Below, piece after piece: positions 24,070-36,932 of a stretch of 64,000 nucleotides of DNA. Position 1 is the first letter of the stretch, and every line of letters starts with the position of its first letter. The position numbers and the translations under genes are program-made. Source of the DNA: Garcia nutans (lineage: Eukaryota; Streptophyta; Magnoliopsida; Malpighiales; Euphorbiaceae); the NCBI GenBank assembly GCA_947685225.1, contig CANTUV010000015.1, forward strand, positions 9,672,001 through 9,736,000, in the 5' to 3' direction. The notes below the pieces were generated by a model. The model made no database searches and was not told where the DNA came from. It saw nothing but the letters and a program-made list of their open reading frames with translations.

Positions 24070-26637
24070 TGTAATATCCTCATTTGTGGTCTAGAAGTTT
24101 TGATTATGTTATTGTTATTGTTGTTATTGTTGTTGTTGTTGTTGGTTTAAATTGAGAAAAGGAAAGTATATGTATATGTGTTTTGGGGAAATTTAGGGTT
24201 TAGAGACAAGTTTATATGTTGTGTATATGGTGATATATATAACATATAAAATGGTCAAAGAGAGAGAGTCAATGCAAGAGGAGATTTTTTATATGGCATG
24301 TGAAATTACTTAATTGGGTTTATAAGAGACAAAAGCTAAGTTAAGTGATGAGGGGTATATGAGTAATTGCTTGAAATGAAATGCATGGTGGAGATTAAAA
24401 GAAGAAAAGGTGTTTGACTTGTGCATTTTCTTCTTTCTTTCTTGAAGTGGCCGGCTCTCCAAATAGCAAAGAGAAAGGGAGGTGTTCTTGAGGCAAGAAG
24501 TAAATTGAAGAAGGAATCAAGAGTTTGGTTAGAGATTTGTGGAAATTCTTCATTTAAGGTAAGTAATTTCTTGTTTTCTTTTATTAATTTTGAAGTTGTG
24601 GCTAAGGTGTATTGTGAATTGTTGAGTTGATGATTTGGTGTGTTTGATATGTGTTTACAAGTGTTAAAGTTGATTGTTAGTTAAAAGATTGAATTGAGGT
24701 TGGTTTGGTTGTGAAGGTTGTAAGTTTAAATGGATTTTGATAGTGGAAGTTCAAGTGTAAAGTTGGTTTTAGGGTTTGAGATGGTATGTGTCTAAATGTT
24801 TTGGTTGATGTGTTTAAATAAGGAATATGGTGATAAATATGTAGAATTTGTGTTTAGAACATTGATTTCATTCATTTGAAACATATTATATGGTGTTTGA
24901 TGAGTTTGAGTGCAATTGGAGGAGAGTTGTGCATATTAGGGTTTGTGTTTTGGGAGACACGGCCAAAAGCAATGTGAGACACGGCCAAGCCAAGGGATTT
25001 TGGGCGTGTTGGATTAGTTTTTGGGTGACATGGCCGTGTTCCCAAGCCGTGTTAGCTACTGAGAGTTTTGGTTTAAGAGACACGGTCACAAGCTTGGCCG
25101 TGTCCCTTGCCCGTGTTGCTTACTGTCCAAGTGGGTTGAGTGACACGGCCACAAGCTTGGCCGTGTCCCTCAAGTGGCTGCCCGTGTCCCTCAAATGTGT
25201 GGGTTAGGGTTTTTATACTTTGTTCTATTTGCATTGTTTTGGTCCTTTTAAGGTAAGTTGGTACCTTAACCTAAACCTAAACACATTTAAACAATGATTG
25301 ACCTAAACAAATGCATATGGAAGATCTTAAAGCTATGAATGATATAAATTATTCTTTGCCCTAATTGCATTGTTGAGATTGAACAATGTTATGTTATGCA
25401 TTGTGAATGGTTATGTGTTTCATGAATAATGTATATTGAAATGTTATATCAAAGATGCTATGATGATTTAAATAAGAGGTAAAATGTGATGTAAAGCCAT
25501 TGTGATTGGCTATGATGATGATATTGAAAGAAAGAAGGCATGTTTGCCTAAATGTGATGAGAATTTGAGAATGGAAATGGTAACTATATAATAAATGAAT
25601 TGTTTGTTTAATATGTTATTCAGTTTCAGAGTTCTGGATTTGGGTGGCATGCCTAAGAAATGATGAAAGGTAACAGTCTTGCCGGGTTGAGGATCTCCTC
25701 ATATGTGTTGAGTTGATGGTCCAAGAGACTGGGTCTGTTACACTATGAGAATTGTGAATATGAGATATATGATTTGTAACAGTCTTGCCGGGTTGAGGAT
25801 CTCCTCATATGTGTTGAGTGGATGGTCCAAGAGACTGGGTCTGTTACACTATCCATGGATAGAGATACATGTATATACATTGCCTACTGGCGTGATTATT
25901 GTGACTATGAACCAAAGCAGTAACTCTGAACTCTGAATATCGTATTAAATACTTGTTGGGCCCATAGGTGTCAAGGTTATATGAATGTCCTAAATAATGT
26001 TATGAGTTAATGAAATGAGATGTTGTTTATTGAGTATGATTGATTAATGTTGAATGTGGAAAGATGTTGAGATGTGGTATGCTCATATGACTATGATTTG
26101 TCAAATGCATAATTATGTGGTTAACTTTATATTTATGATGTTGATCTTATCAACAACATATGTGGCATTGCATTACATTAAAGCATACCATTAGCATGTA
26201 TTATCTTACTAAGCCGTTGGCTTAGCACGATAGTGTTTAATCGCGCAGGTAATAGAGTTGATAGAGTTGAACCTGAGAGTTCATCAAGACCAAGTGAGAG
26301 TAGACCTTGAAGAATTCATTTTGGGAGCTTAAAGATCAGAGCAGACTTGCCAATCATGTATACTTCTTTATATTTTGTAAAGAAATGTTTAATATGTAAA
26401 TATGTACATATTTTATAACTTCCGCTGTGTAATATTTAAATGTATATATATATATAACTAATATGTTTTGTTTTATAAGTAAATGATCTACTTTTCTATA
26501 ATGTATAATGATAAGGGTATTGTATCAAATTTAAAGTGTTTTGAATGTTAAGAAAACCGTAGCATCCCTATGTTTGGTGCACTTATGCTACATTGTGGTG
26601 GTTGTAGTATGTGTGCATTGGATATGGGGGTGTTACA
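24070..26637 (+). mobile_element. Chromovirus-type solo LTR inside pol, TSD ACCGG
   Basis: The 2568-bp insertion starts TGTAATATCC and ends GGGGGTGTTACA, flanked by ACCGG at 24065-24069 and 26638-26642. It splits the protease region. Inside are a cluster of GACACGGCCA...TGGCCGTGTC palindromes (24955-25195), two copies of a ~105-bp repeat starting TAACAGTCTTGCCGGGTTGA (25670 and 25777), and the conserved CTAAGCC-GTT-GGCTTAG stem-loop followed by ATCGCGCAGGTAATAG (26210-26260). ORFs at 24890 and 25745 are produced by these repeats. Confidence 0.95.
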
Positions 26638-26864
26638 ACCGGACTATCTTGATGTACCTTGCTAACCACAACATTGTGCTCTAAAGGATTTGTCACCAAA
26701 ACATCAAATCCTAGGGACACAGAATGCAAATCACTCACGGGCAAGATGGATGCACTGATGTATGAATGAGTTGACCCAGGGTCTATCAATGCAAGAACTA
26801 AAGTACCGAATAAAGAAAAGGTACCAGCAATAACAATTGAAGTATCCAGCTGCCTCTGCATCAC
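26583..26864 (-). pseudogene. Retroviral-type aspartic protease of the Tekay-like element (interrupted)
   Basis: The frame from 26864 leftwards shows LVLALIDPGSTHSYIS, the D-x-G active-site block of plant chromoviral proteases, followed by the hydrophobic strand pattern of the fold. The authentic coding sequence ends at 26638, where the solo LTR begins; the last part of this ORF (26637-26583) is LTR sequence. The rest of the protease resumes at 24069. Confidence 0.88.
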
Positions 26865-26999
26865 ATAGACCCACTGTGATGGCCCTGCCTCATCTGGTCT
26901 ACCCCCAGCTGTAGAACCTCCTCTCTAACTAGTCTCATATCGACTACCTCTTCCAAACCTTTGCCACCACTACCCTCTGACACTGGGTTGAGAAGTTGC

Positions 27000-28043
27000 A
27001 GTATCTGTCCGTCCATCCTCTGGTGGCTCTGGATAATCTCTGATAAAATGATCTGGCGATCCACATCTAAAACACACTGCTAATGCACCTCACCTCCAGC
27101 AGACACCTCCATGTACTTTACCACAATGTACACAGGTAGGTGGAGCAGGCTTCTGAGTCACAGGGGTCGAAGCACTAGCCACTGAAACTGCAAGTCTCTA
27201 TCTATGTCTCTGCTGCTATATTGACCTACCAGATTGCCCATAGATCCTACTGAACCTCTAAAAATATCCCCATCGGTCTCTCTTCACTGATGAAGACCCT
27301 ATCTCACTATGGGATCTCTTAGCTCTAGTCTTCTCAACCCTAGCAGCTGCTACAAGACCCTGTGCTCTCTCAAAACTCCTGGCAGCTACAACCAATTGAG
27401 AAAAATTCTGGTACCGGGAGCCTGCTATAATACACATAATAGAGGATCTCAGCCCCTCCTCAAACCTCTGGTACCGGTCAATCTCATCGAAAATGATCCC
27501 TCCAACATAATTGCTCAGCCGGATAAACTTTATCTCATACTCTGTCACTATTCTAGTGTCCTGCCTCAAACTCAGGAACTCCATCTTCTTCTTATCCTTG
27601 TTCTCCCTTAGAGTATACTTATGCTTGAATTCTGGCAAGAAATCATCATACGTCAGGACTGGTGGATTATTCAGGGCATGTGGAACCGTCTTCCACCACT
27701 CATATGCATCCCTCTGCAGAAGAGATCTGGCATAATCAAACTTCTCCTCTGGAGTAGCCTGCAGCTGGATAAACACTGTCAGGACCCTGTCTAGCCACTG
27801 CTTTGCTATAGTAGGGCCTGCAGTACTAACAAAGTCATCAGCTCCAATCTTTCTTAGCTTATCATACTTCCTTATCGGTAACTGTGGCTGCGGCTGCTGA
27901 ACTAGAGCCTGCCTCAACAACTCCACCATATGTCGTACCCAGCCCGGCGGAATCTCATCAGTTGCTGGTCTCTCTGGCACAGGAGCAAGTGCCTCTCCAG
28001 CAATCTCTGCTCTAGCTCTGTCTCTACCCTCATCATGAGCCAC
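27000..28043 (-). pseudogene. gag of the Tekay-like element (capsid region and zinc knuckle)
   Basis: ORF 27258-28043 (261 codons) contains the retrotransposon gag core, including AKQWLDRVLTVFIQLQATPE, DAYEWWKTV and the FLPEFKHKYTLRENKDKKKM helix region. Gag forms the particle that packages the RNA. Downstream, in other frames, are CVHCGKVHGGVC and CFRCGSPDHFIRDY, two zinc-knuckle-like motifs; in the second the last cysteine is Tyr. Stops and frameshifts separate these from the ORF. The ATG at 28043 was chosen because it opens the longest frame ahead of the conserved core, but the natural start may be slightly upstream. Confidence 0.9.
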
Positions 28044-28238
28044 ACTCTTTGCACTATCCTCTATAGACTAATGCGTCCGAGACACCATAACTATCTATAT
28101 CTGCAAACACAACAGAAATTGCCACATCAGAAATCAGAAACTGCCAGTGCCAATACATGTATCATAATTGAAAACCATATTTAAAATTCTCATTTTTTTC
28201 TCTCTAACAACCCACCTAGGTTGAGAACCTCAAACCTA

Positions 28239-28251
28239 GGCTATCATGCCA
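28239..28251 (-). promoter_or_regulatory. Primer-binding-site remnant
   Basis: On the minus strand, eight bases after the LTR end, TGGCATGATAGCC resembles TGGTATCAGAGCC, the usual initiator-Met-tRNA primer site of plant gypsy elements, with about three changes. Confidence 0.7.
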
Positions 28252-28258
28252 AAATAAA

Positions 28259-31200
28259 TATAACACCCTTATATCCTATATATTTATATATAATACATAC
28301 ACCCAATATATATAAAATTCGCATATACGGTACAAAAATATCACAGACCGATTTAATAAAAGTTTTTCACTTTTTAAATTTAAAATCTTAAATACTTTAA
28401 AATATAAATTTAATAACAAATAAAATACTAATATAAATCATAGGTGCTAAAATAAGCATTTTTCTTAAAAAATCTTTGGAAAAAATTCATAGAGTTTTAT
28501 CTGTAATTTGGACATCCTCAAATTCAACAAACAACATAACATGCACAAGATAACACTCCCAAACATTACCCAAAAATACATTTCATCCATCCTCCTCAAT
28601 TGCCCCACATTTTCTCAAAATATTTATACACTTCCATATATCTACATTTCAAAACATATATAAAACACACATCATAAATTTTTATCTAAAATATTCTTTT
28701 TAATTTATAACATATAAACACTAAAAACATAATATAATATATGAAATATCCAAAATGTAATAAAAACATATATATGTTGTTGGCAGTATTTCTGATCTTA
28801 AAGCCACAAAATCAACTCTACTGGCAAACTCTCAAATTTAGACCCGACCAATCTAGAATAACTCTCCGGCTCAGCCAGATCTACCCTATCACCTGCACAA
28901 TAAACTTCAATCGCGCTAAGCCAAAGCCTAGCGGTATAAACTTTGATAGAAATAAAGTTCAAATGCAATGCAAATGCACAGTGCATATGGAAATCATATC
29001 TTATATCATTTCATTATAACATACCTCTCAATTGTTTCATAATTCACAATTCACATAATAACAAACACAAGCATGGGCCCAAATAATCTAATATGCTATT
29101 CAAATTTTAGAGTTATTATTTTGGTCAATAATGACACCTAGTGTCTAGCTCGAAGGCAAGTGACGCTCAGTGTCTAACCAAAGGTAAATCATAGTGATGC
29201 CCAATATCTAGCCCGAGGCAAGTGATGTCGATTGTCTAGCCCGACGGTAAATCATAATGATGCCCAGAATCTACTCCGAAGGCAAATAATAAGGATAACA
29301 TCATAGGTATGCCGCCAAACACAGAACTCTGAAAATTAAATAATATACTAGGCACACAATTAATTCACATTTCTCATTATCAATCTCTTTCTCATTTTCT
29401 CATAATCAAGCTAGACACATTGCCTCATTTCTCAATTTTCTCATTTCATATCATTTTCTCATCTTTTTCTCACTTTTCTCATTTTTCTCATTTCATATCT
29501 TTTTCTCATTTATATCAATATCAACTCATAACATTTCATCACATTTTACTTTAAAAATAATTACCCAAATATATTTCACATAATTCACATATGATTCACA
29601 TTTGACGTATTTTAGCCATTACCAATGGCTTTTTAACAATGCCCTAAATGCTTCCATAATAAATAGCATTACCCAAACACTTTGGGTCATTTTCACATAA
29701 TACACATATTTCACACGTTTCACATATTAGCCATTATCAATGGCTTTTCACAATGCATTTAACACATATATGACATTACACATGTCATAGCATATTATTC
29801 ATACATGTTCCATGAATCAAGTAGCTTAACACATTTTTCAATCCAAAATGTGTTAAGCCTAATGTAATGCAAATATAACCAATTCATCCAAAGTTTGTAC
29901 TTACCTCAAATGACAACTAAAAGCAAGCTTAAACACTCTCTAATCCTTATTTTCCAACTTGCCCTTTGACACTTGGATGGGGCAAATCAACTCTCCTCAA
30001 TGCCTAAACCAAATGTGATCATAAATAATCATTTAGTACCCCATTCTTTGGCATTTTCAATCTTAATGCATAATTAAACATTATCCAAGCAAAAATCCCA
30101 AAGTTAAGTCTAACCTCACTTTAACTTTGGAATTCCATACTAGGCCATTTAATTTGGTATTTTAAGTTTATTTATATTATTAAAAATATATTTTAACACA
30201 TTTAAATCAATTACATTACAAAAACACTCACTTAGGACCAAAATCCTAAAAAGGCATAACCTTCCCCCATTGAAGATTTTCCATTCTAACTCAATCCAAT
30301 TATCATTTCAAGCTTATATTCATCACTTTTAACACTAAACAACACACTTAAGCTAATAAAATCAAATAATTCTACAACTTTGGAAAAATATTTTTTCAAA
30401 ATCCTAAATCCAATATTTGACTTTAAAATACTTGTTTTGTAATATCCCAATGTATGCCCCAGAAGTCTGAATATTATTGTTGTTTTAATTGGATTGAAAG
30501 TATATGTTAATTTGAAAGAGAAACAAATTTGTAAAGAAAGTGTATATGTTGCATATATGGAAGTATAATTAACATATACATAAGTCAAATAGAGAGTCAA
30601 TGGAGGAGGATATTTATTGTGTGAGTGTGAAATTACTTAAAGGGCACATAAGGGAAAAGAGAGTTAGAACAAATGGAAAAGGGTAATTGAGTAATTTTCC
30701 TTGTTGGATTGTGTGGAGGAGATTTAAAGAAGATATTTAAATTGGTATTTGTGAAATTACCAAAGTGGGCAAGAAATAACAAAGGGAATTAATAAGTGTA
30801 TGAGGGTATTATAGTAATTTTCTTTTGGATGGGTATTTAATGAGTGTTGACTTTGTGTTTCTTCATCATTTTCTCTTCTTCTTCAAGTGTGTTGGCCGGC
30901 TATCCAAAGGGGGAAGAGAGCAAAGTATTGTTTTGATTTCTAAACTCAAATTGAAGAAGGAATCAAGGGTTTTGGTTAAAGATTTGTGGAATTTCTTCAT
31001 TTAAAGTAAGTAATCCTTTGTTTTCCTTTGTTAATTTTGAAGTTGTGTCTAAAAGAAATTGTGATTTGTTGATGTGATGATTTGGTGTGTTTGATATGTG
31101 TTTACAAGTGTTAAAATTGATTGTAAGTTAAAAGATTGAATTGGTGTTGGTTTGGTTGTGAAGATTGTAAGATTAAGTGGATATTGATAGTGGAAGAAGT

Positions 31201-34045
31201 TGGTTTTAGGGTTTTGAGATGGTATGTGTTTAATTGTTATATTAATGTGTTGTAAAGTGATTCTTGTGATGAATAGGTGTTTAGAACATTGATTATATTC
31301 ATTTGGAACATGTTATATGGTGTATATTGTATTTGAGTGCATTTAGAAGAGAATTGGTTTTGATTAGGGTTTTGGTTTTGAGTGACACGGCCAAAAGCCT
31401 TGGGAGACACGGCCAAGTCATGAAAATTTTGAACGTGTTGGATTAATTTTGAGAGACACGGCCGTGTCCAGTAACCGTGTTTGCTACTGGAGTTTGGTGT
31501 TGGGAGACACGGCCACAAGCTTGGCCGTGTCCCATGCCCGTGTTACCTACTGCCAAATGGTGTTGAGAGACACGGCCACAAGCTTGGCTGTGTCCCTCAA
31601 GTGAGCTGCCCGTGTCCCTCAAATTTGTTAGTTAATGTTTTTATTCTTTGTTCTTTTAACATGGCCTTGATTCTTCAAAGGTATTGTGGTACCTAAACCT
31701 AAACATAAACACTTTAAACATGTCTAAAACAAAGAATGCCCTAATCAAATGTATGTGGATGATTCTAAAGCTATGAATAATGATCTTTGGATTAGGTTTT
31801 GAAGAGATTGGGTTGCATTAACCTAAATGTGGAGAATTCTTGGAAAGAAAGAAATGTATAGATTGATGAGAATAGTTCTTGAGGTAAGTACCAATGCATA
31901 TGATTGTTTTTATTTACATGATTTGGGGCTTAACACATTTGTTTGCAAATGTGTTAAGTGGTTTACTATATTGTTAATAAATGGATTAAGGTGATGATTG
32001 AATGATGTGAAGGATAAGAAGATCACTAAAAGGTAAGCATGAACCCTATTTGATTGTATATCCTTATATGTCTTTGAACCTTAACACATTTGGATGAATG
32101 TGTTAAATACTCTATTATATTGTGGATGTAAATGAATAATGTAATTTGCTATATATATATATAAAGGATGAAATATGAAATGGGAAAAAAATAGGAAGAA
32201 ATGAGGATCATTCTTAAGGTTATGTTATATGCATTGTGAATAACAATGTATCATATGAATAATATATTTTGAAGTGTTATATTAATGATGTTATATGAAT
32301 CATATGGATTGAGATATGATATGTTGTGAAGCCATTGTAATTGGCCATGATGATTCAAATGTGAAATGAAGCCATTGTGATTGGCTATGACAATTCAATT
32401 GAGACATGTGAGGCATGTTTGCCTAAATGATGATGAGAATTGTGAATGATATTGATGATGAAATGATCAATGAATTATGTGTCTAATATGTTATTCATTT
32501 TCAGAGTTTTGTTGTTGGTGGCATGCCTAATAAGTGTAACAATCTCTTGAAGTTAGGTTGGATTGAATCCTTGAAGCCTAATTGAGATGTTACCACCCTT
32601 GAAGCTAGGTTGGATTGGTTCTTGAAGCCAAGTTGGGTTGAAGCTTAGCATGCTTTGCTCCCCTTGAAGCTTGGTTGAACCTAATCCTTGAAGCCTAGTT
32701 GGGTCTATGATATTGATAAATGTGATAATTAAACCGAAGCATTAACTCTGAAAGTTGAATGGCATATTAGTGTTTTGGGCCCGAGTCTGTCTTTGTTGCT
32801 AATGTGAAATACAAGTATTGAAATTCTGATTGTGAGTATTAACAATGATTCATGATTGATATGATATGTAATGTTGTATTGCAATAATGATTGGTGTGAT
32901 ATGTAATGTGTGTATTGCAATAATGATTGGTGTGATATGTAATGTGTGTATTGCAATAATGATTGGTATGATATGTAATGTTGTATTGCAATAATGATTG
33001 GTATGATATATATATAATGTGGGTGTATTAATATATTGGTTTTGAGTATTGGTGATGCATTGGGGTTGGTGATAATAAAATGTATAAATGTACATCATAT
33101 AGGAAATTGGCTAGAATATATGAAAGATGCAATTAAAAAGAAAAGAAGATATGATAATAATTAATTATATATTGAATTGATATATCATTATATGTTAATA
33201 CTTCTATACTATATGTTTATATTTTATGTTTGGACTACTAAGCTCTCGGGCTTAGTGCGGGTGTGTATTCGCGCAGGTAAATAGGTGAAGGATATGAAGT
33301 CTTTCGTTATGCCACAAGAAGAGTAAAAGTTTGTCGAGACCAACTAGAGGGTAATGCATACATGTATAATTTTTATATTGATGTATTTATGACGAGAAAG
33401 TAATTATATGTATAAATGAAGTTTTTGATAAAGATAATGATTTGGTAAATGTTATTTGGATTAATGTATTATGGTTTGGAATTCTTTTACAGGTTTTAAA
33501 AGGTAACGAAAAGTAGAATCCTTATACTTTATATACTTACTGTATGTATATTTGGTATATGTATAGTATTTATATAGGGTATCGGGGTGTAACATGTTTA
33601 TGCATCAAAACAACTCATTTGAAATTAATTTTCTCAATTAAAAACAATGATTTCAAAACCCCAAAAATTACATAATCCTAAATTCTCTATCTTCACCAAT
33701 CTTTAATCAAACCCAACCAATTCTTCAATCCAACTTTAAAATCATTGTTAATCACTTAAAATAACTTCATATACACCAATTCCAACAATTAAATCATACT
33801 ACAATAAAAGTTCAAATCACACATATTCAAATTTTCATGGAAATTTAAAGAAAAAGTTAGAAAGCTTACTAAATATGGAGAAAATCTCTAAAATCTAACT
33901 TGAACACTTAAAATCCTTCAATTAAATGAGCTTGGAAGAAGCAAAATTCCCTCTTTAAAGCCATGGAAAAACATTCTTGAATGAAAGAAGAAGAAGAAGA
34001 AGAGCAAAAATGATTTTATCTTTCTTTCCACTTTCTTTTTAAACA

Positions 34046-34079
<34 letters not shown>

Positions 34080-34429
34080 TATTTTAATAATTTAATAATT
34101 AATTAATTATTTAATTAAAACCGCAAAATTTTGTTTTCCATCCAAAATTATTTATTTTTGAATTAATTTAATAATTTTTAAATCCAAAGTTTATTTACAA
34201 AAATACCATTGACTTTAATTTTTTTAAAAAGTGTTGACTTTTTTATTGACTTTTATATGTTGTATATATTTTGTATATATATCACATATATATTTCAATT
34301 TTTCATTTAAAAACCCTTCATTTTTCATTTAAAATTATTTATTTAATTTATCCAGTTAAATTATAATTCATTTTATTAAATTTTCAAAATTTAGGATTTT
34401 TTTTTCAAGAATAATTTTGGGATATTACA
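28259..34429 (-). mobile_element. 5' LTR of the Tekay-like element, split by a solo LTR
   Basis: LTR parts 28259-30437 and 33600-34429 together make about 3.0 kb and match 17857-20855 in order. The cassette of ~5 modules lies at 29130-29290, and the conserved stem-loop at about 28885-28945. The outer end reads ...GGGATATTACA. A (CA)n/(TA)n microsatellite at 34050-34080 is absent from the other LTR. No genes. Confidence 0.92.
30438..33594 (+). mobile_element. Chromovirus-type solo LTR inside the 5' LTR, TSD TGTTT
   Basis: The 3157-bp insertion starts TGTAATATCCC and ends TCGGGGTGTAACA, flanked by TGTTT at 30433-30437 and 33595-33599. The other LTR (around 20025) shows the empty site. It is a relative of the solo LTR at 24070: GACACGGCC palindromes at 31381-31620, a different tandem cassette (CCTTGAAGC...GGTTGGATT) at 32530-32710, a 50-bp tandem repeat GCAATAATGATTGGTGTGAT at 32870-33005, and TCGGGCTTAGTGCG...CGCGCAGGTAA at 33245-33280. 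Confidence 0.95.
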
Positions 34430-36932
34430 GTTTTAATTCTGTATTTTTTTATTAAATATTTTTTTATCTTTCATTTTTTTTAATTTGTTAATATATTTAA
34501 AAAATAAATTTTTTAATTAAAGTGGACTTGAATTCGAAACTTGATTTCGATTGCCTATATATCTGTTTGATGGAATTAAAGTTCCCACAGTTCGATTAAT
34601 TTATTATTATTATTATATCCACTTACTGGATATAATTAAATTTATTTTTATTAATAATGAATAAGTTTTTTTTATATTAGTTATGATTTTATTTTATAAT
34701 ACTCTCAATAACTATATCCACTTTCTAGATATAATTATCATAATCCTATATTTGATATTTTCCTATATACATATTTATTTATTTTTATATACAAATTTCG
34801 ATTATTACCATTATATTCATTGATTAAAAATAATAATTTTTGTGCTTCTTCTTTATCTCTGGTTTGATAATTAAGTAAAAAAAATATAAACAAAATATTA
34901 TCTATAATTTAACCAATTAATGATAAAGCTAAAATACTAAAATTAATGGATTCACATATTGAAACCTAGGAAAAGAGAAAAATATATATTCTATATACAC
35001 TCAAAGTTCTAGAGACAATGGGCACCATTTCCGAAAATGGCAACGTTATTGCTGTTATCATGATTAATTCCTAGTCTTAATTCCTTTTACTTTCATTTAT
35101 TTTTTATGATTGTCATTATTTTTATTTAAAATAAATGTTTATAATTTTTATTATTATTTATCTTTAAATAATTATATCTATTTCTTAAAAACAAGTATTA
35201 AATTCGTTATATTCCTTTATTTAGAAATAATACTCATCATTTATTTTAATTTTAATTTTTTTACTTAGTTAAATAACATATATAAAATGAAAATAATTTT
35301 ATTACAAACATATAAAAAATATCGGTGCTGATGCATTTTTTTCAAAAAAGAAAATTTATATTTATTGTAATAAACAACAACAAAAAAAATCTTAGTTATA
35401 AACTTGTTCTAATCATTTTTAATATTTATTTATTATTCAATTAAAAAATATGTAACAAAAGAAGAAAAAGACAAATAAAAAAATGGGTGGGTTACAGCTG
35501 CTAGCTAATAGATTTTAGAAAAAAATAAATGCCTAAATATACTGTTTAAGCCAACCCTAAAATACTCTCATATAAAAGTCTCTCTTCTTTATTTTTTGTT
35601 TCACCTTGCCATCAATCACTCCCCTTTTACTTCATTTTTCTTATTTTCTCTTCCCCTTTCTTTTTTAATTCAAATAGAAGAAAAAAAATCATATACTCTT
35701 ATTTGTTGTATTAATTCTTTCAATCCTTTACTTCAAGCATTCTGGTTTCATTTTTTGCCAGCAAATCATGAGGTAAAATTTTTTTTAGTTGTGAACCTTT
35801 TTATTCCTTGTTAAATCTTTTAACATGTGTTTTTATTGTTTGTTGAGTTTATTATTTTTTTAAAAAAAGCAAATACACATAACGATTCTTTTTTTATATT
35901 TGTTGTAATATGTATTAGTCTGAACCTGTTTTACAAGATTGAACCGAACATGTATTAAAATTCAAAGTTTTATATTTCTCTTTTTTTCTTAAAAAAAGGT
36001 TTAACATTTCTTTTCAATTTTTGTTTATATATATGTTAAATTTATTTTCATGTACTCCTTTTTTTATGTTATTTGTCTTTGTGAATAAAGTGAAACAAAG
36101 TTCTCTATTAAAGCATATTTGTTGTTTTATGTGCTGCTTTTCTTTTTTTTGTACATATTATCTATATTTTGCATGGACAAATTATTTTTAGTAATAATTT
36201 ATTTATATTCCTAAGTATCTATGGATATTGTAAATGATTAAGATTTATGAGTTTATATCTTGTGTTTGTTTTGAGATTAAAAAAGAAAAATAAATATAAA
36301 AAATAAAAATAAAAATAAAAATTAACAAATTAATAAATACAATAGACTATTTGCCTAACTTGCTCCTTAATTATTAAAAATTTATATGTGAAATTTTATC
36401 GCTTGTGCTTGGGTCTTCAGAGCATTTATTAAGTACACTTTTTGCACTTAACAAATTTCAAGGTTTCTTCATAATTTCCTCTACCAGGAAATTATTTTGT
36501 TGAAATTCTTCTACTCTCTTTCTTTTTTTATTACTTGTTTTACTCTATTTTCTCTCTATATTTTGCTATGATTTTTGTATGTTTCTTTTTTTTTTTCTCT
36601 CTTAATCTCCTCTCCTCCTTTTATAATAAAACAAAAGCCCTCTTCTTTTTTTTTATGTTTATTTTTTAATAAAGTATATTCCACTAATATTTTTTTTTAT
36701 TTTCATGTTTTATGCCATGAATAATGGGAAAAGTATTTTTTAATATATAACATTTTTTATTTTCCATGTTTTATACTATAAATTATGGGCAACGTTTTTT
36801 TTTTAGAAAAGATATTCCACTAACCCTTTTTTAATTTCAGGTTTTAGGCCATGAATTACGGATAAAGGATTTTTTTTGAATTACTTATCTTCTTTTTTTT
36901 TTTAGTTAAAAAAAATGGATTACTATAATCTT

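Larger units (their letters stand above)
17857..34429 (-). mobile_element. Tekay/Del-like Ty3/gypsy chromovirus, full length but decayed, with two nested solo LTRs
   Basis: Reading on the minus strand the order is 5' LTR (34429-28259), PBS remnant, gag, protease, RT/RNase H, integrase, chromodomain-like tail, PPT, 3' LTR (20855-17857). Flanks are ATTTT (17852-17856) and GTTTT (34430-34434), a TSD with one mismatch. Comparison with the uninterrupted Tat LTR around 7300-7330 confirms the insertion point. Two solo LTRs sit inside it, at 24070-26637 and 30438-33594. Every coding domain has stops or frameshifts, so it cannot be autonomous. Confidence 0.92.
6759..36927 (-). mobile_element. Tat-lineage Ty3/gypsy element, internally deleted and multiply invaded
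   Basis: Two homologous ~3 kb LTRs (6759-9833 and 14774-36927 with insertions) bound an interior holding only an integrase fragment, a minisatellite and a poly-G tract. The five bases before the left end (6754-6758) and after the right end (36928-36932) are both ATCTT, the expected TSD. Ends read TGTC...ACTATA on the left copy and TATC...ACTATA on the right, consistent with decay of TG...CA termini by C-to-T/G-to-A changes. The integrase frame and the poly-G tract beside the left LTR indicate minus-strand orientation, with the right LTR as 5' LTR. gag, protease, RT and RNase H are missing between 14773 and the right LTR. A TATAAAAG box on the plus strand of both LTRs is the one observation against this orientation. 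Confidence 0.82.
14774..36927 (-). mobile_element. 5' LTR (right copy) of the Tat element, split by two insertions
   Basis: LTR sequence is present at 14774-15318, 17851-17856 and 34430-36927 (about 3.05 kb in all). It is homologous in order to 6759-9833. The first 35 bases agree with the left copy at about 22 positions, with many differences being transitions. A solo LTR (15319-17845) and a full chromovirus (17857-34429) interrupt it only six bases apart. Confidence 0.82.

Noticed and set aside
24890..25207. 105-codon plus-strand ORF
   Set aside because: It lies inside a solo LTR and is created by the GACACGGCC repeats; opposite-strand and neighbouring ORFs there have the same cause.
27309..28184. 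Plus-strand ORFs opposite gag
   Set aside because: Shadows of the minus-strand gag frame, which has the recognisable domain.
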